From positions 21,635 through 85,634 of the forward strand of contig JAQTZZ010000013.1 in assembly GCA_028687545.1 (NCBI GenBank): a stretch of DNA of 64,000 nucleotides. The letters run 5' to 3'. The notes beneath the pieces were generated by a model. It did not search any database. It was not told where the DNA came from and saw only the letters and a list, made by a program, of their open reading frames with translations. The position numbers and the translations under genes were made by a program. Positions within the stretch are counted from its first letter, which is position 1; the number at the start of each line of letters is the position of its first letter. Positions 8,020-16,048 of this stretch are shown here, piece by piece. This DNA comes from Candidatus Wallbacteria bacterium. GTDB lineage: Bacteria > Muiribacteriota > JAQTZZ01.

Positions 8020-10256
8020 GGACAATCATCGCCCTTTTATTACTGTTCATCCAGTGCGCTTCAGCGGAGGACCTGCCTGCAGTCCTGCATGGAAAGCTCG
8101 TGGAACTGGGAAAATCCTATACAAGGACTTCAGCAGGGAACAGCGGGATTCTCGAACGGGTGAAAACGATCCTCGCTAAAAAAGGCATTGCAGAAAGCGA
8201 ATACAGGATTGAACTTTATCCCGAATCCGTGGATGTGCTGATCAGGGCTAAGAACGACAAGATCAGGGACGAAGTCTATTATACTTTCCATGATGTGGAA
8301 ATCTATTATTTCGGCTCTGTCCAGACCAGGACTTTTACACTTCAGTATGCTTCTGCCAAGGACGTGGCTGCCACGCTGAGCAATATCTATGCCCCGCTTT
8401 CCTTTTCCCAGCAGGACGGAAAAACTGTAATCAGGAGGCAGGATGCCCAGAATGACGTGTCAGCCGACTTGCGCACCAATTCCCTGGTGGTGACTGCCCC
8501 GCCCTGCGTGATGGACGGCATCAGAGAAACGATCCTGGCCCTTGACAGGCGTACGACACAGGTGATGATCAAAGTGCTGATTGCCGAGGTCTCCCTTGAT
8601 GAGTCCAGCCAGTTCGGGATTGAATGGAACATGCTGGACAGCTCTCTTTTCGGCGGAGAAAAGGAAACCACCAACACTAAAATCGATTTCGGAAACCAGA
8701 CCCAGGACAAGCAGGATGAGCTGATGGGTTTGAAGTATTCCATACTGAGGGAAGACAAAATGCGGGCCATGCTGCAGGCCCTGCAATCCTCCTCCAGAAT
8801 CGACGTGCTTTCATCGCCCCAGCTGGTGACAGCCAACAACAATCAAGCTTATTTCGAAGAAACAGTCAAGGTGCCGGTCGAGAACACCACCACTACTGCT
8901 ACAGGTGTAATCAACACTTCCATAGATTACCAGGAGATCGGGATCAAGCTCAATGTGCGGCCGCAGGTCAATCCGGATGAAAACATCATGCTGGACGTTG
9001 AACAAACCATTCAGAATATTCTGACCTTTACTAATGTCCAGAATGCTCCCACTTTTTCCAACAGGGTGGTGAAGACCAAAGTGCTGGCCAGGGACGGCCA
9101 CACAGTCGTGATCGGCGGCCTGCTGAAAGACAATGTCACCATCAACCGGAAAAAAGTTCCCCTGCTAGGCGACCTGCCGCTTGTCAAGGACGCGTTCAGA
9201 AGAAACACCAGAGAGACCAGCAAAACCGAACTGATGGTATTCATCACACCACAGATTTTCAAGACAGATATGAAAATGGAAGAGGTCATTCCCAAGCTGC
9301 ATACTCCTGAACTCAAGGAAAAACTCAGTAAAATCTCAGATGATTTCCTGACAATCAGGGAATCAGAAGGGCCAAGGGAATTCTATGTGATCGATGTCAA
9401 CGGAGATGAACTGCTTCTAAATCTCCGTAAAAGCGACGAAGTGCGGATCGGAAGCGAATTCAGAGTGGTCAGGCCCGGGCAGCAGTACTTTGATCAGAAA
9501 ACCAACCGGATGGTGACAGGAGAAGAGCAGAAAATCGCCAGGATCAAAATCATGTCGATCAGGGAAAGCACTTCACTGGCATCTGTGATCTTCGTAATGG
9601 AAGGCGAAAAAATCCAAAAAGGGGACCGGGTGCGGCGCCCTGACGACAGCAATTTCGCTTTCAGCGAGTTCAAGGTGCAGGAACTGGAGATAAAGCTTGA
9701 TCTCAGGCTGGATAGCACCGCAAAATTGATCGCTGTCCTGAAACTGAAGAATATCAGCAGTTTTCCTGCGATGAAAACAGAAGAACAGGAGGGAACCTCC
9801 GGTGAAGTCAATCTCTCCATTAAAAAAGGTGAAGAATGGATTCCTTTAAAGACTGTCAGAACATCTCCGGCAGAAGACAGTTATAAAGGTATGATCTATT
9901 TCAACCGCTGGATTCAACCCGGTGAAGAGTTCAGCATGAAGATCGAATATGTCGCAGCAGCCGGAGCGTTTTGTAACGTCAAAGAGAAATGCCTTACGGA
10001 AATCAAAGACCTGAGCAGCTTCGATCCTTTTGAGATGAATTTTGGTCCATATTCCGATGACTGCAAGGTCAATGTGGTAATCCATAATCCTGGAGAACTG
10101 CTGGTGCGTGACTTTGATTTCAAGCCATTTGTGATGACACACTCCGATAAAACCACTTCCCTGATCTGGACCCATATCGGGGCCCCATTGAGAATAAAGG
10201 GCAAAACCAGATTCAAGGACCCGCAAGCAGTCTTGAAAAACTTACTTGAACAATAA
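8016..10256 (+). CDS. Secretin-family outer-membrane protein (second of tandem pair)
   Basis: Paralogue of the preceding gene over its whole length, including the long C-terminal extension. TTG 8016 overlaps the upstream TGA and begins a signal peptide (MRTIIALLLLFIQCASAED). Core motifs: TFTLQYASAKDVAATLSNIY, QVMIKVLIAEVSLDESSQFG, VLSSPQLVTANN, EIGIKLNVRPQVN, VVIGGLLKDN, VPLLGDLPLVKDAFRR, ELMVFITPQI. The strongest similarity between the two copies is in the ring and secretin domains. They could form hetero-oligomers or serve separate channels. There is no ATG near the signal peptide, so the TTG start is favoured. Confidence 0.9.
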   Translation: MRTIIALLLLFIQCASAEDLPAVLHGKLVELGKSYTRTSAGNSGILERVKTILAKKGIAESEYRIELYPESVDVLIRAKNDKIRDEVYYTFHDVEIYYFGSVQTRTFTLQYASAKDVAATLSNIYAPLSFSQQDGKTVIRRQDAQNDVSADLRTNSLVVTAPPCVMDGIRETILALDRRTTQVMIKVLIAEVSLDESSQFGIEWNMLDSSLFGGEKETTNTKIDFGNQTQDKQDELMGLKYSILREDKMRAMLQALQSSSRIDVLSSPQLVTANNNQAYFEETVKVPVENTTTTATGVINTSIDYQEIGIKLNVRPQVNPDENIMLDVEQTIQNILTFTNVQNAPTFSNRVVKTKVLARDGHTVVIGGLLKDNVTINRKKVPLLGDLPLVKDAFRRNTRETSKTELMVFITPQIFKTDMKMEEVIPKLHTPELKEKLSKISDDFLTIRESEGPREFYVIDVNGDELLLNLRKSDEVRIGSEFRVVRPGQQYFDQKTNRMVTGEEQKIARIKIMSIRESTSLASVIFVMEGEKIQKGDRVRRPDDSNFAFSEFKVQELEIKLDLRLDSTAKLIAVLKLKNISSFPAMKTEEQEGTSGEVNLSIKKGEEWIPLKTVRTSPAEDSYKGMIYFNRWIQPGEEFSMKIEYVAAAGAFCNVKEKCLTEIKDLSSFDPFEMNFGPYSDDCKVNVVIHNPGELLVRDFDFKPFVMTHSDKTTSLIWTHIGAPLRIKGKTRFKDPQAVLKNLLEQ

Positions 10257-10272
10257 GGGGAGCTTTCAAGAT

Positions 10273-11394
10273 TTGACTGAGAAAATTCCATCCCTTTACA
10301 GAGAACTGGAGCTGCAGATCGGTTTTACCGACTTCTGCGATCTCAATTGCCGGATGTGCGTGCAGTCATTTGACAGATTTGGAGTTTACGGGAAAGAGGA
10401 ATTGAAATTAGCAACTCTGCATCAGGGGAAGAAAGGCTTCATTTCCGAAAAACTCCTATCTAAAATAGTTGATGATCTCGAAAAATCGCAGCTGGATTTT
10501 CGTTTTATTCTTCTCCACTGGCTGGGTGAGAGTCTGCTTCATCCGGAATTCCCGCTCTTTCTGAAGGCTCTTTCGAAAATCAGATTCTCCGGAGAATTCA
10601 TGCTCTTCACCAATGCTTTGCAGCTTTCGGAAAAAACAGGGAAAGAAATCCGGAATATCTTTACTGAGTCAGGCCATAAAATGATTCTGGTCTTCTCCCT
10701 GGATGCTTTCTCTCCAAAGACCTTCAGCCTGATCAAAGGAGCTGCCGACTTCAACGTGATTCTGCATAACATCAAAAATTTCATTACTAAATTCGACCTG
10801 CCAAACTTCAGATACATCTTCCGGTTTTTAGTCTTACGTGAAAATTTCAGGGAAGCGGAAAAATTCCTGGAATTCTGGAAACATTTTGTTTCCGGTGAAC
10901 TGGGGTCAACCGATCTGGCAGTTAGCTTTAATGAGGAAAAGCCCAGGGACATAGGGAATAAATTCATCATCAACTTCAGACGCGCCGCTGCGATCATGCA
11001 GGAGGAAATGGAGCTTCTTCATAAGGAAACCGTGGTCAGGCTGGGGTTGGTACAGAACCAGCCAGGCAGGATCACTGATTTCGGAGATCTGATTTCAGGG
11101 GAAACCGTGAGGCCTCCCTGCCCGGCTCCATTCAGAACCCCGGTAATTCATTGGGACGGCCGGGTTACTGCCTGCTGCGCAGACAGCGAACTTGAGCTCT
11201 GCCATGGGAATCTGGAAAAAAGCACTTTTTCGGACATATTTCTTAGTGATCAAGCCGGACTGTTAAGAAAAGCGCATCTTTTCAACCGGAAATTACCTCC
11301 GCGTTGTGAGCGCTGCGGAAATCTGATGGGGAAAGGACTCAGCTGGAGTCAGATCACTGAACTGAAATCATTTTATTCTGAATCGCAACCCTAA
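10273..11394 (+). CDS. Radical SAM protein with SPASM-type C-terminal cluster domain
   Basis: Radical SAM enzyme. The SAM-binding 4Fe-4S motif is CDLNCRMC (Cx3Cx2C) near the N-terminus. The C-terminal part has a SPASM-like set of cysteines (CPAPFRTP, GRVTACCAD, CERCGN), which in this class bind auxiliary clusters and commonly modify peptides or small molecules. TTG 10273 is chosen because AAGGGGAG lies 10 bases upstream; TTG 10246, overlapping the secretin gene by 11 bases, is the alternative. No in-frame ATG exists before the cysteine motif. It follows the kinase-secretin cluster and precedes argG. No small precursor peptide gene was seen nearby, so the substrate is unknown. Confidence 0.8.
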   Translation: MTEKIPSLYRELELQIGFTDFCDLNCRMCVQSFDRFGVYGKEELKLATLHQGKKGFISEKLLSKIVDDLEKSQLDFRFILLHWLGESLLHPEFPLFLKALSKIRFSGEFMLFTNALQLSEKTGKEIRNIFTESGHKMILVFSLDAFSPKTFSLIKGAADFNVILHNIKNFITKFDLPNFRYIFRFLVLRENFREAEKFLEFWKHFVSGELGSTDLAVSFNEEKPRDIGNKFIINFRRAAAIMQEEMELLHKETVVRLGLVQNQPGRITDFGDLISGETVRPPCPAPFRTPVIHWDGRVTACCADSELELCHGNLEKSTFSDIFLSDQAGLLRKAHLFNRKLPPRCERCGNLMGKGLSWSQITELKSFYSESQP

Positions 11395-11415
11395 AGATTT
11401 GAATCAGGAGGAAAC

Positions 11416-12690
11416 ATGGATAATGGGAAAAAAGTAGTTCTCGCTTACAGCGGAGGTTTGGACACATCCGTAATTTTAAAATGGCTGGTGGAAAAGGGAT
11501 TTGAGGTGATCTGCTTTGTGGCAGATGTAGGACAGAGAGAGGATTTTGATGCAGTCCGGGATAAAGCCGTGAAGACTGGAGCTTCAAAGGTCAGGATCCT
11601 TGACTTGAAAAAAGAGTTCGTCACTGATTTTATTTTTCCGGCTCTGTGGGGTAATGCAATCTATGAAGGACGATACCTGCTCGGTACTTCCCTGGCCCGG
11701 CCGCTGATCGGGAAATACATGACAGAAACCGCCAGAAACGAAGGTGCAGGATACATCTCTCATGGAGCAACCGGCAAGGGCAATGATCAGGTGCGCTTTG
11801 AGCTGACCTGCTTCGCGCTGGATCCGAAAATCAAAGTCATAGCTCCCTGGAAGGACCCGGAGTTCCTTTCTGCATTCAATGGGAGGAGTGATCTGATCGC
11901 ATATGCTGAAAAGCATGGGATCCAGGTCAAAGCGCAGATTTCCAAACCTTACAGTGAAGATGAGAATCTGATGCACATCAGCCATGAGGCCGGAATACTG
12001 GAAGATCCAGGGTTCCCGGCTCCGGAAAATGTATACAGTCTGACAGAGTCACCCAGAAATGCACCGGATTGTGAAACCAGGATTGAAATTCAGTTCAGGG
12101 ATGGCAACCCGGTACTGCTGAAAAACCTGGAAGACGGAACCGAAAAGCAAGATCCGCTGGCTCTGTTTTGCTGTCTGAATGAACTTGGAGCCAGAAACGG
12201 AGTGGGAAGGCTGGACATGGTTGAAAACCGTTTTGTGGGTATCAAATCACGAGGTGTTTACGAAACTCCAGGAGGCACCATCCTCTGGGCTGCACATAGA
12301 GACCTGGAATGCATTGCTATGGACAAGGAAGTGATGCGTCTGCGGGACATGCTTTCCCCGAAGTTTTCTGAGCTCATCTACAACGGCTTCTGGTTCTCCC
12401 CGGAAATGGATTTCCTGCTGGCTGCGTTCTCCAAGTGCCAGGAAGCCATCGACGGCATAGTTACTGTCAGCCTGTACAAAGGGAATGCTTATGTTACCTC
12501 AAGAAAGTCTCCGACTTCCCTTTACAATCAGGACCTGTCCAGCATGGAAGTTGAGGGAGGCTTTGACCAGACGGATTCCAGGGGATTCATCAATATCAAT
12601 GCGCTGCGGCTCAAAGCCCACAATCTGGTGCTCAGGAGCACTGACCCATATGGCTGGCGCAAAACGCTCACTTCCAGGAGCGGAAAATGA
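11416..12690 (+). CDS. argG: Argininosuccinate synthase
   Basis: Joins citrulline and aspartate with ATP to make argininosuccinate, the second-last step of arginine synthesis, in the cytoplasm. The N-terminal ATP pyrophosphatase motif [15 protein letters not shown] is intact. Other family motifs: [15 protein letters not shown] (binding of citrulline and aspartate) and [17 protein letters not shown]. The length (424 aa) is near the family norm of ~400-450. A clear AGGAGG lies just before ATG 11416. Its stop overlaps the start of argH by ATGA, so the two are translationally coupled. Confidence 0.97.
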   Translation: MDNGKKVVLAYSGGLDTSVILKWLVEKGFEVICFVADVGQREDFDAVRDKAVKTGASKVRILDLKKEFVTDFIFPALWGNAIYEGRYLLGTSLARPLIGKYMTETARNEGAGYISHGATGKGNDQVRFELTCFALDPKIKVIAPWKDPEFLSAFNGRSDLIAYAEKHGIQVKAQISKPYSEDENLMHISHEAGILEDPGFPAPENVYSLTESPRNAPDCETRIEIQFRDGNPVLLKNLEDGTEKQDPLALFCCLNELGARNGVGRLDMVENRFVGIKSRGVYETPGGTILWAAHRDLECIAMDKEVMRLRDMLSPKFSELIYNGFWFSPEMDFLLAAFSKCQEAIDGIVTVSLYKGNAYVTSRKSPTSLYNQDLSSMEVEGGFDQTDSRGFININALRLKAHNLVLRSTDPYGWRKTLTSRSGK

Positions 12691-13883
12691 GGCTCTGGGA
12701 CAAAGGGATTGATCCGGACGCGATGGTTGCGGAGTTCACTGCCGGCAATGACCCGGAAATCGACCTTGAGATTTTGCAATTCGACTGCCAGGCTTCTGCT
12801 GCACATGCCAGGATGTTGAAAAGCCTGAACATATTTGATCAAGTCGAACTGGATGGAATTATCACAGAGCTGGATGCGATCAGGAAAGAAGCCCTGGCAG
12901 GAACTGTGACAATCCCTCCTGAAATGGAAGACTGCCATACTTATGTCGAGGACAGGCTTACCAGAGTCCTGGGCGAGCCTGGCAGGAAAATTCACACTGC
13001 CAGGTCACGTAATGATCAGGTCCTTACCGCTGTCAGACTGTATGAAAAAGACAGACTGGAAAAAATCAGGGAATCATTATCAATCCTTTCCAGATCGCTT
13101 GAATCATTCAGCAGGAAGCACAGCGATATCCCCATGCCCGGCTATACCCATACACGCAGGGCTATGCCCTACTCAGCGGGATTGTGGGCCGGATGTTTCT
13201 TGGAAGCACTTGCCGATGATCTGACGATCGTCGCATCTGTGGCAGCCCTGATCGACAGGTCGCCGCTCGGCACAGGCGCAGGCTATGGCGTCCCCATGGA
13301 AATCGACAGGGAAATGACGGCCAGGGAACTCGGGTTTGCGGGGTTGCTTGAAAATTCCTCGTATGCCCAGCTGACCAGGGGAAAATATGAAGCTGCAGTC
13401 CTGCACGCACTTTTTCAGGTCATGCTCGACCTGAACAGAATGGCATCAGATATCATACTTTTTTCTTCGGCTGAGTTCGGTTTTTTTATCCTGCCTGAGA
13501 AACTATGCACCGGCAGTTCGATCATGCCGCAGAAAAAAAACCCGGATCTGCTGGAACTGGTCAGAGCACGGCTGCATCTGATTTCCTCCTGCGAAATTCA
13601 GGTCAGGGGGTTGATCTCAAACCTGACCAGCGGATATCACAGGGACATTCAGCTCTCCAAGGAACCTGTGATCAGGGCATTCAGGATCACACTTGACTGT
13701 CTTGCCGTAATGACAAAGATTTTCACTGAAATGTCGGTAGACAGGGAAGCCTGCCAAAAGGCTCTCACGCCAGAGGTGTTCGCTACTGCCAGAGCGTACG
13801 AACTCGTCAGGCAGGGTATTCCGTTCCGGGAAGCCTACAGAAGAGTTGCGGCTGAGCTTAATGCAGCGGCAAAAGATTCATAA
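12687..13883 (+). CDS. argH: Argininosuccinate lyase (short C-terminus)
   Basis: Cleaves argininosuccinate to arginine and fumarate. The superfamily signature [12 protein letters not shown], with the catalytic serine loop, is intact at ~residue 272-283. ARSRNDQV and the [14 protein letters not shown] segment are also present. The protein is 398 residues, about 50-60 shorter than typical bacterial ArgH (~457). The loss is at the C-terminus: it ends soon after [13 protein letters not shown], where the last helical subdomain would follow. No frameshifted continuation is obvious in the 65 bases before the next gene. ATGA overlap with argG. Confidence 0.95.
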   Translation: MRLWDKGIDPDAMVAEFTAGNDPEIDLEILQFDCQASAAHARMLKSLNIFDQVELDGIITELDAIRKEALAGTVTIPPEMEDCHTYVEDRLTRVLGEPGRKIHTARSRNDQVLTAVRLYEKDRLEKIRESLSILSRSLESFSRKHSDIPMPGYTHTRRAMPYSAGLWAGCFLEALADDLTIVASVAALIDRSPLGTGAGYGVPMEIDREMTARELGFAGLLENSSYAQLTRGKYEAAVLHALFQVMLDLNRMASDIILFSSAEFGFFILPEKLCTGSSIMPQKKNPDLLELVRARLHLISSCEIQVRGLISNLTSGYHRDIQLSKEPVIRAFRITLDCLAVMTKIFTEMSVDREACQKALTPEVFATARAYELVRQGIPFREAYRRVAAELNAAAKDS

Positions 13884-13947
13884 CAAACTATTCTGACTGT
13901 CAAGTATATATGATATCTTAGAAGTAATTTCATAACATGGAGCCGTC

Positions 13948-15063
13948 ATGAAACCTTTCCTGCTGCTTGCCGTCATTTTATCCGGAGGGACAGCCATGGC
14001 TTTTAATGTCACTTTTTCAGTCACAGCCCCTGCAGGCACTGAAAAATTATTCATCACAGGCAACTGCCGCAATCTGGGCGACTGGAATCCTGGACAGGTG
14101 GAAATGACGAAAACAGGTCAGGTATTTCAATTCAGCACAACCCTGGAAGGGAAAATCGAGTATAAATACACAAAAGGCAGCTGGGATGGAGTTGAAAAAG
14201 ACGGAAAAGGGCAGGAAATCGGGAATCGCACTTTGGAAATAACGGCAGATATGGTCATCAAAGATGCAGTTGCCGTTTTCTCAGACACAGCAAAGGCCAA
14301 ACCAAAAAAGAGCCTGACAGGCAGCATCGAATTGATCGAAACCCTGAAATACAAGCTGATTGTCTATCTTCCTCCTGGTTATCGCAGAAGTAAAAAGAAC
14401 TATCCGGTTTTTTATCTCCAGGACGGCCAGAACCTGTTTGACGCTTCCACCAGTTTCATGGGTGTGGAATGGGGCTGCGATGAAACTGCAGAGAAGCTGA
14501 TCAAGCTGAAGAAAGTCGAACCATTGATTATGGTCGGTATTTACAACTCTTCTGAGCGGATCAGCGATTATACCGCATTTCCGGATCAGAAAAACGGCGG
14601 AGGCAAGGCTGATCCATACCTTGATTTTATCGTTAAATCTGCAATGCCCTTTATCAATTCCCATTATCGGGTAAAAAGCGGGCCTGAAAACTGCGGAATC
14701 GGCGGCAGTTCGCTCGGCGGTATTTTTTCACTTTATGCCGCTTTTTCCCATCCTGAGCTGTTCGGCAAATGCGCAGTGATCTCACCATCATTATGGTGGG
14801 CTGACCGCGCCATTCTGAAGTGGCTTTCCGGAAAAGGACCCGGGAAAATCTGGCTGGACATGGGAGATCAGGAAGGTGAGCCTGGCGAGGAAGCCGTTCA
14901 GTCCATCCTGAATCTGCGCAGCTTAAAGGAAAAATTGATTGGCATTGGTTATGCCGAATCGGATTTAAGCTATCTGGAAGTCAAGAATGCTGCTCATAAC
15001 GAAGCAGCCTGGGCTGCAAGGTTTGACAGGGTTTTAAGCTTCCTGTTTCCAGCCCTGGAATAA
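13948..15063 (+). CDS. Secreted CBM20-like domain fused to an esterase-family alpha/beta hydrolase
   Basis: Signal peptide (MKPFLLLAVILSGGTAMA). Residues ~20-105 resemble a CBM20 starch-binding domain: FITGNCRNLGDWNPG and YKYTKGSWDGVEKD match the family pattern of carbohydrate-contacting aromatic residues. Residues ~125-370 are an esterase-D/enterochelin-esterase-type hydrolase: YFLQDGQ-like VFYLQDGQNLFD, nucleophile serine in GIGGSSLGG, and a likely catalytic histidine in KNAAHNEAAW. The protein probably acts on an ester attached to or near glucan outside the cytoplasm. It begins 65 bases after argH and converges on the next gene. Confidence 0.8.
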   Translation: MKPFLLLAVILSGGTAMAFNVTFSVTAPAGTEKLFITGNCRNLGDWNPGQVEMTKTGQVFQFSTTLEGKIEYKYTKGSWDGVEKDGKGQEIGNRTLEITADMVIKDAVAVFSDTAKAKPKKSLTGSIELIETLKYKLIVYLPPGYRRSKKNYPVFYLQDGQNLFDASTSFMGVEWGCDETAEKLIKLKKVEPLIMVGIYNSSERISDYTAFPDQKNGGGKADPYLDFIVKSAMPFINSHYRVKSGPENCGIGGSSLGGIFSLYAAFSHPELFGKCAVISPSLWWADRAILKWLSGKGPGKIWLDMGDQEGEPGEEAVQSILNLRSLKEKLIGIGYAESDLSYLEVKNAAHNEAAWAARFDRVLSFLFPALE

Positions 15064-15068
15064 ACATT

Positions 15069-15977
15069 TCAATACTTCTGACCCTGCAGAATCTCCTTTT
15101 TATCCAGCAGATCCTGGAATCGTGCCAGAAACTGAGCAGGGGATAATTCGAATGATGGGGAGAGCAGAAATTCTTTCCTGTGATGCCCGTAAAGCCGCTG
15201 GATCACGATATCCGGTCTCAGATTTTGAAGGAATTCAGCCAGTAGATCCATGTATTCATCCACAGAAAACAGGTGGAACTTCTGTTTCTGATAGTCATTG
15301 CCGAGTACTGTATTCCTGAAAACATCCAGCTGCTGGATTTTCAGAAAATTCACCGGAAGTTTGGAGATCACCCGGGCGGTCCTGATCCAGTGCTCACGAG
15401 TTTCCCAGGGAAACCCCAGGATCAGATGCAGCCCGGCCTGAATGCCTCTCACTGAGGTTTGTTCAAGAGCAGTCACCAGACACTGGAAATCATGGCCTCG
15501 ATTGACCCTCGCCAGCGTATCGTCCGAAATTGAAGGCAGCCCGTATTCGAGTGTAATATCCCAGGTCCTGGCAAGCAGGGCCAGATGATCCAGTTTCCAT
15601 TCGTCTACGCAATCAGGTCTGGTGCCGATGCAGAGCCCGCTGACCTGCGGCAAAGACAGTGCTTCATTGTAAATTTTGATCAGTCGCGACAAAGGTCCGT
15701 GTGTATTGGAGCCTGACTGGAAGTAGACCAGGAATTTTTCCGGATTCTGCCTGACTCTGCTGACCATGATCCCATGCCTGATCTGTTCAATGATTCCGAG
15801 TCTGCGCACTGATTCAGGTGCTGAAAAAGCCGATGGATCGCAGAATGTGCAGCCGCCGTGCGTGATCGAACCATCCCGGTTGGGGCAGGAAAATTGAGCA
15901 TCTACCGTGATCTTCTGCACCCGGCAGCGGTATTTTTCCCTCAGACAGGTAGAGTAATCGAGATATCTTTTTCCCAT
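15069..15977 (-). CDS. Radical SAM protein, YhcC/TIGR01212 family
   Basis: Member of the YhcC-like radical SAM family, found in many bacteria but with no settled reaction. The cluster region SCPNRDGSITHGGCTFC gives the family's spaced cysteine pattern, with DPSAF following. LILGFPWETREHW and the C-terminal VIQRLYGHHRKEFLLSP segment also fit the family. The length (302 aa) is normal. ATG 15977 is preceded by ACAGGA. It is transcribed away from kinase C and converges with the CBM20-esterase gene, the two stops being only five bases apart. Confidence 0.88.
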   Translation of the reverse strand: MGKRYLDYSTCLREKYRCRVQKITVDAQFSCPNRDGSITHGGCTFCDPSAFSAPESVRRLGIIEQIRHGIMVSRVRQNPEKFLVYFQSGSNTHGPLSRLIKIYNEALSLPQVSGLCIGTRPDCVDEWKLDHLALLARTWDITLEYGLPSISDDTLARVNRGHDFQCLVTALEQTSVRGIQAGLHLILGFPWETREHWIRTARVISKLPVNFLKIQQLDVFRNTVLGNDYQKQKFHLFSVDEYMDLLAEFLQNLRPDIVIQRLYGHHRKEFLLSPSFELSPAQFLARFQDLLDKKEILQGQKY

Positions 15978-16048
15978 GTCCTGTTATTTTACCATGGTTG
16001 GGAGTAGAATTAATAAGCTTTAGAGCAATTTTAGACTGCTTGAAAAAA

